A stretch of DNA of 64,000 bases from Sphingobacteriaceae bacterium (GTDB lineage: Bacteria; Bacteroidota; Bacteroidia; Sphingobacteriales; Sphingobacteriaceae). The stretch spans positions 124,001 through 188,000 of the forward strand of contig JACMJM010000032.1 of assembly GCA_014380615.1 (NCBI GenBank). The letters are read 5' to 3'. The notes under the pieces were generated by a model. That model ran no database searches. It had not been told where the DNA came from and saw only the letters and a list, made by a program, of their open reading frames with translations. Shown piece by piece: positions 44,271-52,713 of this stretch (its first letter is position 1; each line of letters starts with the position of its first letter). The translations under genes and the position numbers were made by a program.

Positions 44271-44288
44271 CATGATAGAGCATGACGG
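44271..44288 (+). promoter_or_regulatory. CATGA direct repeat upstream of second PL11 gene
   Basis: CATGATAGAGCATGACGG contains two CATGA copies 10 bp apart and starts 67 bp before the ATG at 44338, matching the element at 38801 in spacing and position, although the flanks differ. Confidence 0.55.
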
Positions 44289-44337
44289 TTTAACTTGTCC
44301 AAATCCTTTATTTTATATCACCATTTAAAACCAAAGG

Positions 44338-46230
44338 ATGAGAAGATTTTTACTGAGCAAGATTATACCGGTTTTTTTACTGTTTTCTATTTTTTCGGCC
44401 ACCGCCCAAAAACGGCAGATGGAGTATCTTAACAGAGGCACCATCGCAATTAATCAGGGTGGGGGTAAAGTATACTTAGGATGGCGAATGCTTGGCACCG
44501 ATCCCGAAGGTATTTCGTTTAATATTTATCGTTCAACAGGTATTGGAAAAGCTGTAAAGCTGAATGCCAGCCCTGTTACAACCAGTACCAATTATATTGA
44601 TGAAGGTGTTGACAGTACAAAGTCGAACACCTATTTCGTAAAAGTAGTTTCAAAAGGTAAGGAGATTGAGACCGCTGAGACTTTTGTACTGCCTCCCAAT
44701 TCGCCGGTTCGGCAATATCTTTCGATTCCGTTAAAAAACCTTCCGGGCTATACCCCTAACGATGTTTCGGTAGGCGATCTTGACGGCGACGGCCAATATG
44801 AAATAATCCTGCACCAAACGGCAAGAGGCATTGATACACCTTCTCCCGGAATCTCGGGTATACCGGTATTTCAGGCTTATAAACTTGACGGTACTTTACT
44901 TTGGCAGATCAGCCTTGGAAGGAACATCCGCGAAGGCGCCCATTACACACAATTTATCGTGATTGATATGGATGGCGACGGGATCTCTGAATTTGCCTGT
45001 AAAACCGCCGACGGAACCATTGACGGTAAAGGGAAAGTAATCGGTGATTCTACTAAAGACTGGCGCAATCTTAGGGTTCAGCCTAGAAATACCTTATATG
45101 GCAAGATCTTAGACGGACCCGAGTATTTTACGGTTTTTAGCGGTAAAACCGGCGAGGCATTAGCCACTACAAATTATATCCCCAACCGTTATCCTTTAAA
45201 CGGATGGAACGGCCACGGCGGAAACGGTGGAGGAGACAGTACCGGAAACCGGGTTGATCGCTTTGTTGCCGGAGTCGCATATCTCGACGGAAAACTGCCG
45301 AGTGTATTAATGTGTAGGGGTTATTACGGGCGCACAGTTATTGCCGCCTGGGATTATCGCAACGGAAAGCTTAGCTCACGTTGGATATTTGACTCTAAGG
45401 ATGGTGAAAATCCTTACTCTGGACAGGGAAATCATGGTTTGAGTATTGCGGACGTAGATAACGACGGTAAAGATGAAATAATTTACGGATCGATGGTAGT
45501 GGATGATAATGGCAAAGGCTTATTTACTACAGGTCTTCGTCACGGAGATGCGCTGCATGTAAGCGATTTTGATTTAACACGTCCAGGTCTCGAAGTTTTT
45601 GGAGTTCACGAAATTGAAGAAGGAACAAAAGGTGCCGGTGCTGCGCTATACGATGCCAAAACGGGTGAAATTTTATGGTCAGGCCATGATGATGAAGATG
45701 TGGGACGTGGCGTAGCGGCAAATATTGATCCCGAAAATCCCGGTGCTGAAATGTGGTTTTCAGGATCAAACGGCTTATTAAATTTGAAAGGCGAGGTAAT
45801 AGGCCCGCAGCCATCTTCGGTTAACTTTTTAGCATGGTGGGATGCTGACCTGACGCGTGAGTTGTTAAACGGAAATAGTATTGATAAATATAAAGTAGGG
45901 AGAATATTTACCGCCACGGGATGTTCGTCAAACAACGGAACTAAATCAACCCCGGCCCTGAGTGCTGACATATTGGGAGACTGGCGCGAAGAAGTTATTT
46001 TTAGAACTACGGATAATAAAGAGCTTCGAATCTTTTCTACAACTATTCCCACAACTCACAAAATGCCTACGCTGATGCATGATCCGCAGTATCGTATGGC
46101 GGTAGCCTGGCAAAACGTTGCGTATAATCAGCCGCCTCATCCCAGCTTTTATCTTGGGGATGATATGAAAAAGCTGCCAAGGCCCAATATTGAAGTTAAA
46201 AAAGCTAAGGAAATATCATCAAATAAGTAA
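44338..46230 (+). CDS. Rhamnogalacturonan lyase PL11 (second copy)
   Basis: The 630-residue secreted protein (signal peptide IIPVFLLFSIFSATAQ) is a paralogue of the lyase at 38868 with the same blocks: MEYLNRGTIAINQGGGKVYL, GDLDGDGQYEIILHQTARG, DMDGDGISEFACKTADG, DVDNDGKDEIIYGSM and MHDPQYRMAVAWQNVAYNQP. It has an extra Gly-rich insertion (GWNGHGGNGGGDSTGN) near residue 295, where the other copy has a shorter loop, which may alter substrate-cleft length. It heads an operon with two CE12 esterases and GH105 (18, 68 and 11 bp between genes), so it is the lead enzyme of RG-I fragment processing. Confidence 0.95.
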   Translation: MRRFLLSKIIPVFLLFSIFSATAQKRQMEYLNRGTIAINQGGGKVYLGWRMLGTDPEGISFNIYRSTGIGKAVKLNASPVTTSTNYIDEGVDSTKSNTYFVKVVSKGKEIETAETFVLPPNSPVRQYLSIPLKNLPGYTPNDVSVGDLDGDGQYEIILHQTARGIDTPSPGISGIPVFQAYKLDGTLLWQISLGRNIREGAHYTQFIVIDMDGDGISEFACKTADGTIDGKGKVIGDSTKDWRNLRVQPRNTLYGKILDGPEYFTVFSGKTGEALATTNYIPNRYPLNGWNGHGGNGGGDSTGNRVDRFVAGVAYLDGKLPSVLMCRGYYGRTVIAAWDYRNGKLSSRWIFDSKDGENPYSGQGNHGLSIADVDNDGKDEIIYGSMVVDDNGKGLFTTGLRHGDALHVSDFDLTRPGLEVFGVHEIEEGTKGAGAALYDAKTGEILWSGHDDEDVGRGVAANIDPENPGAEMWFSGSNGLLNLKGEVIGPQPSSVNFLAWWDADLTRELLNGNSIDKYKVGRIFTATGCSSNNGTKSTPALSADILGDWREEVIFRTTDNKELRIFSTTIPTTHKMPTLMHDPQYRMAVAWQNVAYNQPPHPSFYLGDDMKKLPRPNIEVKKAKEISSNK

Positions 46231-46248
46231 AATTACGTTTATATAATT

Positions 46249-47028
46249 ATGACTCAAAAACACACTCTTAGAAAATTATGGCCGGTTTTATTGCTGGTTG
46301 TTATAGCGATTGCAGCTTTCCGTTATCATGATAAACCAACTGTTTATATTATAGGCGACTCTACTGTAAGAAATACAGGAAAGGGGCAAGCAGGCTGGGG
46401 TTCATATCTCATAAATTTTCTGGATAGCAATAAAATCAGCGTTAGCAATCAGGCTATGGCGGGCCGCAGCACACGTACCTTTATAAAAGAAGGCCGATGG
46501 GATAAGGTTTTGTCTTCGTTAAAACCGGGTGATTATGTACTTATGCAGTTCGGGCATAATGAAGGCAGTGCGCCCGATACAACCAAAGCGGGTTATAGAG
46601 GCGTATTAAGAGGTTTGGGCGATGAAACCAAAGAACTCATCTGGCCAAACGGTACAAAAGAAGTAGTACTTACTTATGGAGCATATCTTCGTAAGTTTAT
46701 AAAAGAGGCGAAAGCTAAAGGCGCAACTCCGGTTGTTCTTTCCATGATTCCAAGAAATCAATGGGATGCGGCTGGTAAAGTAAAACGTGCTAATAACGAT
46801 TTTGGAAAATGGGCGAAGGAAGCCGCCGAGCTTGAAGGAGTTACGTTTATTGATTTGAACCAAATTACAGCCGATAAATACGATGCTATGGGCCCGGATA
46901 AAGTAAAAGAATTATTCCAGGGCGATCATACTCATACTAACCCGGCTGGGGCTACAATTAACGCCGCATCTGTTGCAGAGGGAATAAAATCGCGGAAACA
47001 ACTGGCGTTAGGTAAATTCTTGCTCTAA
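46249..47028 (+). CDS. Rhamnogalacturonan acetylesterase CE12 (first copy)
   Basis: The 259-residue SGNH hydrolase removes acetyl groups from galacturonate in RG-I. Its four blocks are in view: Ser in IIGDSTVRNTG, Gly in AGRSTRTFIKEGRW, Asn in QFGHNEGS, and Asp and His in DHTHTNPAGA. An N-terminal hydrophobic segment (LWPVLLLVVIAIAAFRY) is either a signal peptide or an anchor. It lies 18 bp after the PL11 gene and 68 bp before a paralogous esterase, with a small hairpin between. Confidence 0.92.
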   Translation: MTQKHTLRKLWPVLLLVVIAIAAFRYHDKPTVYIIGDSTVRNTGKGQAGWGSYLINFLDSNKISVSNQAMAGRSTRTFIKEGRWDKVLSSLKPGDYVLMQFGHNEGSAPDTTKAGYRGVLRGLGDETKELIWPNGTKEVVLTYGAYLRKFIKEAKAKGATPVVLSMIPRNQWDAAGKVKRANNDFGKWAKEAAELEGVTFIDLNQITADKYDAMGPDKVKELFQGDHTHTNPAGATINAASVAEGIKSRKQLALGKFLL

Positions 47029-47057
47029 GTGTTTAAATTCGCTCACCAATTTCTAAT

Positions 47058-47085
47058 TCTGATCTGAAAAGGTCAGATTCTTTTA
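47058..47085 (+). terminator. Weak hairpin between CE12 genes
   Basis: Stem TCTGATC / GGTCAGA (one wobble) followed by TTCTTTTA; probably partial termination or a processing site. Confidence 0.4.
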
Positions 47086-47096
47086 TAAAAAGTATA

Positions 47097-47894
47097 ATGA
47101 ACAAAACGTTTAAGTTATGTCTGCTTGGAATAGCAGTATTCATCACTTCTTGTTTGGTGATGAAACCAGAGAATAAGCCTGCATTATTTCTTATCGGAGA
47201 TTCTACCGTTAGACACGGAACAAAAGGTATGGGCGATGGTGGTCGTTGGGGCTGGGGAGATCTTATTTCAGCTTATTTTGATACCACTAAGATTACAGTA
47301 AAAAACGAAGCGCTTGGCGGAACAAGCAGTCGTTCCTTTATGCACAGAGGAAGATGGGCCGCTGTTCTTCCCCAGATTAAAAAAGGCGACTTTGTGATTA
47401 TGCAGTTTGGGCATAATGATAGCAGTCCTTTAGATGATACGGCCAGAGCACGCGGCACTATCAAAGGAAACGGTAATGAGAGCAAGGAAATCTATAACCC
47501 TATAACCAAACAAAAAGAGGTTGTTTATACTTATGGCTGGTATATCAGAAAGTTTATCGCGGATATTAAAGCGAAAGGGGCTACCCCGGTTGTTGCTTCT
47601 TTGATTCCAAGAAATAGCTGGAAAAATGGCAAGGTAAGCCGTTCTGTTGATAGTTACGGACAATGGGCTCAACAAGCTGCCGAACAGGGAGGGGCTTATT
47701 TTGTTGATTTAAATAAAATCACTGCCGATCGTTACGATCAGGAAGGCGAACAAAAGGTTCGGGCCACTTACTTCAATAATTCCGACGGTACGCATACCAT
47801 AGAGGCCGGGGCAAGGGTAAACGCACAATCTGTAGTTCAGGGCTTAAACCAATTAAAGAATAATCCTCTGAAAATATATATAAAAAACAACTAG
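47097..47894 (+). CDS. Rhamnogalacturonan acetylesterase CE12 (second copy)
   Basis: The 265-residue protein has a lipoprotein-like signal (LLGIAVFITSC) and the same SGNH set: Ser in LIGDSTVRHG, Gly in LGGTSSRSFMHRGRW, Asn in QFGHNDSS, and Asp/His in SDGTHTIEAGARVN. It differs from the first copy in an inserted loop (GTKGMGDGGRWGWGDL) near the active site, which suggests a different acetylation position. It starts 68 bp after the first copy and ends 11 bp before GH105. The lipid anchor would fix it in the periplasm or at the surface. Confidence 0.92.
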   Translation: MNKTFKLCLLGIAVFITSCLVMKPENKPALFLIGDSTVRHGTKGMGDGGRWGWGDLISAYFDTTKITVKNEALGGTSSRSFMHRGRWAAVLPQIKKGDFVIMQFGHNDSSPLDDTARARGTIKGNGNESKEIYNPITKQKEVVYTYGWYIRKFIADIKAKGATPVVASLIPRNSWKNGKVSRSVDSYGQWAQQAAEQGGAYFVDLNKITADRYDQEGEQKVRATYFNNSDGTHTIEAGARVNAQSVVQGLNQLKNNPLKIYIKNN

Positions 47895-47905
47895 TCAATA
47901 CCCAT

Positions 47906-49066
47906 ATGATAAATTTTCGTACATGGATTAAGTCCATAGCTGTAATTCTGATAACGGTTATTTGTACAGACGTAAATGCGCAAAAGCTGCCAAAGAAGAA
48001 GAGTGTGCTTAAAGATATGCGCCTCACCAATCAATACTTCATGAACTTATGGCCAGATCCGGGGAAGAGCATTGTTACCAATCGTGAAAGGCCTAGTAAT
48101 ATCTGGACCCGTGGCGTTTATTATGAGGGATTGATGGAGCTATATCGCGTAGATCCTAAAGACAAAAACAAAAAGGTTTATTACGATTATGCCGTAGACT
48201 GGGGCGAAAAACACAAATGGGGTATGCGTAGCGGTACTGCCAGAGAACGTCAAAATGCTGATGACCAAACCTGCGGACAAACCTATATCGACCTGTATCT
48301 TATCGATAAAAAAGAAGAACGTATCAAAGATATCAAAGCCGGAATTGACGGTATGCTCACCAGCGAAAAGGTAGATGACTGGTGGTGGATAGATGCTTTG
48401 CAAATGGCCATGCCCGTTTTTACACGATTGGGAGTAATGTATAATGATACCCGATATTTCGATAAAATGTACGAGCTGTATAACTATTCTAAAACCAAAC
48501 ACGGCGATAAGGGCCTATGGAATCCGGAAGATAAATTATGGTGGAGAGACAGAGATTTCGATCCGCCTTACAAAGAACCAAACGGTCAGGATTGCTATTG
48601 GTCGAGGGGAAACGGATGGGTAGTAGCGGCCTTGGTGCGTACACTTTCAATGCTTCCTAAATCAGATCCTCATTATAATGAATACATGCAAGACTATAAA
48701 GACATGATGGGCGCACTTTTGCCTATTCAACGCGCGGATGGTTTCTGGAATGCCAGCCTTCACGACCCGACAAATTATGGAGGCAAGGAAACAACCGGTA
48801 CCTCGCTATTTGTATACGGTATGGCATGGGGAGTTAACAACGGTATACTAAGCAAAGAAACCTATACACCGGTAATCGCGAAAGCCTGGGATGCAATGCA
48901 TGATGATTCAATTCACAAAAATGGCTTCCTTGGTTATGTACAAGGAACAGGTAAAGAACCTAAAGACGGCCAGCCTGTGAGCTATACCAGCAAGCCGGAT
49001 TTTGAAGATTATGGCTTAGGCTGTTTCTTAATGGCCGGCAGCGAAGTATACAAAATGGCGAGATAA
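47906..49066 (+). CDS. Unsaturated rhamnogalacturonyl hydrolase GH105
   Basis: The 386-residue protein has a signal peptide (SIAVILITVICTDVNAQ) and an (alpha/alpha)6 barrel. Motifs typical of GH105 (YteR/YesR) are in view: ADDQTCGQTYIDLYLIDKK, DDWWWIDALQMAMPVFTRLG with the likely catalytic Asp, WSRGNGWVVAALVRTL and FEDYGLGCFLMAG. It removes the 4,5-unsaturated galacturonate left at the non-reducing end by PL11. It is the last gene of the PL11-CE12-CE12 operon and is followed by a strong terminator. Confidence 0.94.
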   Translation: MINFRTWIKSIAVILITVICTDVNAQKLPKKKSVLKDMRLTNQYFMNLWPDPGKSIVTNRERPSNIWTRGVYYEGLMELYRVDPKDKNKKVYYDYAVDWGEKHKWGMRSGTARERQNADDQTCGQTYIDLYLIDKKEERIKDIKAGIDGMLTSEKVDDWWWIDALQMAMPVFTRLGVMYNDTRYFDKMYELYNYSKTKHGDKGLWNPEDKLWWRDRDFDPPYKEPNGQDCYWSRGNGWVVAALVRTLSMLPKSDPHYNEYMQDYKDMMGALLPIQRADGFWNASLHDPTNYGGKETTGTSLFVYGMAWGVNNGILSKETYTPVIAKAWDAMHDDSIHKNGFLGYVQGTGKEPKDGQPVSYTSKPDFEDYGLGCFLMAGSEVYKMAR

Positions 49067-49077
49067 ATAATTATATG

Positions 49078-49105
49078 GGCCTTCCTTTTGGGAAGGCCTC
49101 TTTAT
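49078..49105 (+). terminator. Terminator after GH105 gene
   Basis: Perfect 8-bp stem GGCCTTCC / GGAAGGCC with loop TTTTG and tail TCTTTA. Confidence 0.75.
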
Positions 49106-49190
49106 GTTAACATTACACTGGTGTGGTGTAATTGTGTAATATGTCGGCTGAGCGGAGTCGAAGCCCATAAACTTATTCTTTTTACTAATC

Positions 49191-52148
49191 ATGAAAAAAA
49201 CTATTGTATTCTTAATGCTAGCCTTGGGAACTGTAACGGCTTTTGCCGCTAAGTCTCCCCGCGTTAAATATAATTTCAACCCGGGTTGGAAACTGTTTAC
49301 AGGTGATGCGAAAGGAGCGGAAGCTCCCGATTTTGATGATGCATCATGGAAGGCTGTAACGCTTCCCCATGCCTGGAATGAAGATGCTGCCTTTAAAGTT
49401 TCTATTGATAAACATCCTACCGGGATAGTATGGTACCGTAAGAAATTCGCGATTCCATCCTCCGATTTGGGAAAAAAGGTGTTCCTTGAATTTGAAGGCG
49501 TTCGTCAGGCAGGTGATTTTTATCTCAATGGAAAACACATCGGCCTGCATGAAAATGGTGCGATGGCTTTTGGTTTTGATATTTCTGATTTAGTAAAATC
49601 TGGTGAAAATGTTATTGCGGTTCGTATAGATAATGATTGGGCCTATAGGGAAAAAGCGAAGGATGCGAAGTTTCAATGGAGCGATAAAAACTTCAATGCA
49701 AATTATGGCGGATTGCCTAAAAACGTGTGGCTGCATGTATCAGATAAGCTGCACCAAACACTTCCCCTATATTCTTTCCTGAAAACAACAGGAGTATATA
49801 TCTATGCCAAAAACTTTAATATTCCCGCCCGTACTGCCACGGTAGTTGCCGAATCGGAAGTTAAAAATGATCATACAGCTGCGAGAACTTTCCAATACGA
49901 AGTTGAAGTGAAAGACCTCAACGGAAAAGTTGTGAAGGTTTTTAAGGGTTTGAAAACTACGATCCAGCCGGGTGAAACAAAGACGGTAAACGCTAATGCT
50001 TCCTTAAGTAATCTAAATTTATGGAGCTGGGGTTACGGTTACCTTTACACCGTAAGTACCAGACTTAAGGAGAGGAGAAAAGTAATAGACGAAGTACAAA
50101 CCAAAACAGGATTTCGCAAAACCGAATTCAAAGATGGAATGGTTTATCTTAACGACCGTGTAATTATGATGCACGGCTATGCGCAACGTACTAGCAACGA
50201 ATGGCCAGCATTGGGAATGTCTGTACCCGCATGGTTAAGTGATTATAGCAACGATCTGCAGGTTGAAAGCGGCGGAAACGTGGTTCGCTGGATGCACATC
50301 ACCCCTTGGAAACAGGACATCGAATCGTGCGACCGAGTTGGTTTAATACAAGCAATGCCTGCAGGCGATGCGGAGAAAGACGCACAAGGCAACCAATGGG
50401 AGCAACGCAAGGAGTTGATGCGCGATGCCATCATCTACAATAAAAATAATCCGAGTATTTTCTTTTACGAAAGCGGAAACGCTCCCATTAGTGATGAGCA
50501 TATGGCGGAAATGAAAGTTATAAGGGATAAATATGATCCCTATGGAGCACGAGCTATCGGCTCTCGTAATATGATGGGATCAAAGGTTGCCGAATATGGC
50601 GGCGACATGCTTTACACCAATAAAAGTGAAACAAAGCCCATGTGGGCGATGGAATATTCCCGCGATGAGGGATTAAGAAAATACTGGGATGAATTCTCTC
50701 CCCCATTTCACAAAAATGGTGAAGGCCCTCTTCATAACGGACAGAATGCCAGCAGTTACAACCGTAACCAGGATACGCATGCTATCGAAAATGTTGAACG
50801 TTGGTATGAGTTCTGGAAAGAAAGGCCTGGCACCGGCGACCGGGTTAACAGCGGTGGCGTAAATATTATTTTTTCCGATTCTAACACACACTACAGAGGA
50901 GCCGAAAACTATCGCCGAAGTGGTGAAGTTGATGCCATGCGCATTCCCAAAGATGGCTTTTACGCTCATAAAGTAATGTGGGATGGATGGGTAAATCCCG
51001 AAAAGCATAATTCTCACATCATCGGCCATTGGAACTATCAGCCTGGAGTTAAAAAGAATGTGTATGTGGTATCCTCGAGCGAAAAAGTTGAACTATTTGT
51101 AAACGGACAATCTAAAGGATTCGGCGAGCATAGTGAAGGCTTTTTGTTCACCTTTAAAGATATCGAATGGCAGCCGGGAACAATCAAAGCTATCGCATAC
51201 GATGCGCAAAGCAAACCACAGTCTCAGGCTGAGATTAAAACAGCGGGTGCTCCGGCAGGTCTTCGCCTCACCACCATACAAGGGCCTAAAGGTTTAAAAG
51301 CCGATGGTGCTGATGTAGTTCTCGCTCAAATAGAAGTAGTTGACGATCAGGGCAATCGTTGCCCCACTGCCTTGAATATGATTGATTTCAAACTTGAAGG
51401 CCCAGCCGAATGGCGGGGTGGAATTGCTCAGGGTCCTGATAATTATATCCTTGCTAAAAGCCTTCCGGTAGAAGGTGGTGTAAACAGGGTATTTATCCGT
51501 TCTACCACTAATCCGGGCCAAATTATTTTGTCGGCAACCTCCGAAGGATTAAAATCGGCAACAGTTGCCTTTAAATCTGTTCCGGTTAAAGTTACGAATG
51601 GTTTATCTCTGGATATGCCTTACGATGGCCTGAAACCAGAGTTGAAACGCGGCCCTACACCTTCCACTCCATCGTTTATACCAGTAAGAACTTCGTTGAA
51701 AGTTATTAGCGCAACCGCGGGTTCGAATACCGACAGGGCTAACAGAAGCTTCGACGACGATGAAACAACCAATTGGACTAACGACGGAAAGGTTTCTACC
51801 GGATGGATTAAGTATAACCTAGCCGAAGAGGCAACGGTAACCGAGGTGGCTTTAAAATTGAACGGCTTCCGTACTACGTCTTATCCCGTTAAAATCTTAG
51901 TCGACGGCCAGGAAGTTTATAACGGCAGCACACCACGGAGCCTTGGATATGTTACCCTTCCGGTGAAGCCCGCAAAAGGAAAAATAATAACCATTCAACT
52001 CTCGGGTGCTACTTCCGTGAATGCAGAAGCAAACGCAGGAGTTGAAGTAGGCGGTCAAAAGCTGGAAGAAGGAGTGGGTAATGTTGATCCTAATGCTAAA
52101 GGAGTATTAAATATAATTGAGGCCGAGTTTTTTACAAGGCCCAAATAG
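49191..52148 (+). CDS. GH2 protein with acid/base Glu replaced by Ala (tandem copy 1)
   Basis: The 985-residue secreted protein (signal peptide MLALGTVTAFAA) has a jelly-roll (YNFNPGWKLFTGDAKGAEAP), Ig-like domains, a TIM barrel (IMMHGYAQRTSNEWPALGMS, MHITPWKQDIESCDRVGLI), a DUF4982-type region and a C-terminal discoidin-like domain (SFDDDETTNWTNDGK). It is one of three tandem paralogues. The family GNE motif reads GNA here (codon 431, 50481-50483, GCT), while both other copies keep Glu. The nucleophile-region Glu in AMEYSRDEG is kept. If the alignment is right, this copy lacks its acid/base and may be inactive or work as a binding protein. A repeat array follows it. Confidence 0.93.
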   Translation: MKKTIVFLMLALGTVTAFAAKSPRVKYNFNPGWKLFTGDAKGAEAPDFDDASWKAVTLPHAWNEDAAFKVSIDKHPTGIVWYRKKFAIPSSDLGKKVFLEFEGVRQAGDFYLNGKHIGLHENGAMAFGFDISDLVKSGENVIAVRIDNDWAYREKAKDAKFQWSDKNFNANYGGLPKNVWLHVSDKLHQTLPLYSFLKTTGVYIYAKNFNIPARTATVVAESEVKNDHTAARTFQYEVEVKDLNGKVVKVFKGLKTTIQPGETKTVNANASLSNLNLWSWGYGYLYTVSTRLKERRKVIDEVQTKTGFRKTEFKDGMVYLNDRVIMMHGYAQRTSNEWPALGMSVPAWLSDYSNDLQVESGGNVVRWMHITPWKQDIESCDRVGLIQAMPAGDAEKDAQGNQWEQRKELMRDAIIYNKNNPSIFFYESGNAPISDEHMAEMKVIRDKYDPYGARAIGSRNMMGSKVAEYGGDMLYTNKSETKPMWAMEYSRDEGLRKYWDEFSPPFHKNGEGPLHNGQNASSYNRNQDTHAIENVERWYEFWKERPGTGDRVNSGGVNIIFSDSNTHYRGAENYRRSGEVDAMRIPKDGFYAHKVMWDGWVNPEKHNSHIIGHWNYQPGVKKNVYVVSSSEKVELFVNGQSKGFGEHSEGFLFTFKDIEWQPGTIKAIAYDAQSKPQSQAEIKTAGAPAGLRLTTIQGPKGLKADGADVVLAQIEVVDDQGNRCPTALNMIDFKLEGPAEWRGGIAQGPDNYILAKSLPVEGGVNRVFIRSTTNPGQIILSATSEGLKSATVAFKSVPVKVTNGLSLDMPYDGLKPELKRGPTPSTPSFIPVRTSLKVISATAGSNTDRANRSFDDDETTNWTNDGKVSTGWIKYNLAEEATVTEVALKLNGFRTTSYPVKILVDGQEVYNGSTPRSLGYVTLPVKPAKGKIITIQLSGATSVNAEANAGVEVGGQKLEEGVGNVDPNAKGVLNIIEAEFFTRPK

Positions 52149-52180
52149 TTCAACAGATGACTTCAGTATCCAAACTATTA

Positions 52181-52620
52181 ACCTCCCCTTTATCCCCTCC
52201 TAAAACAGGAGGGGAGGATAGCGCTTTAGTCGATGCGTTTCGCATGCTCCCCTTTCTTCAAGGGGAGCTGTCCGCAGGACTGAGGGGTTCTAAGCGAGCC
52301 GGTATTAACCACCCCCTAACCCGCTCCTTGAAGAAAGGAGGGGAGGAGAGTGCTTTAGCCGATGCGTTATACCTGCTCTCCTTTCTTCAAGGGGAGCTGT
52401 CCGCAGGACTGAGGGGTTTTAAGCGAGCAGATATTAACCACCCCCTGACCCCCTCCTTGAAGAAAGGAGGGGAGGATAGTGCTTTAGCTGGGCGCCTGAC
52501 TAAGGCGTTATACCTGCTCCCCTTTCTTCAAGGGGAGCTGTCCGCAGGACTGAGGGGTTTTAAGCGTGCAAATATTAACCACCCCTTAACCCCCTCCTTG
52601 AAAAAAAGCGAGGCGGAAAG
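52181..52620. repeat. Triplicated hairpin repeat array (129- and 141-bp periods)
   Basis: Three copies of a unit containing gggagctgtccgcaggac begin near 52263, 52392 and 52533, so the periods are 129 and 141 bp; the third has a 12-bp insertion. Each unit also has nested palindromes: CTCCCCTT / AAGGGGAG around TCTTC and CCTCCTT / AAGGAGG around GAAG. The repeat starts with a partial unit after the GH2 copy 1 stop. It keeps an open frame of about 180 codons because both periods are multiples of three, but composition is that of a dispersed non-coding element. Confidence 0.85.
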
Positions 52621-52713
52621 TGTGTTAGCCTCTGCACCATGTGTGCTCCCTTCCATCAAGTTGAGTTCCGCCAGTTGGCAGACAGAGTGGTCAAAAACAA
52701 TAATCACAGAGCA

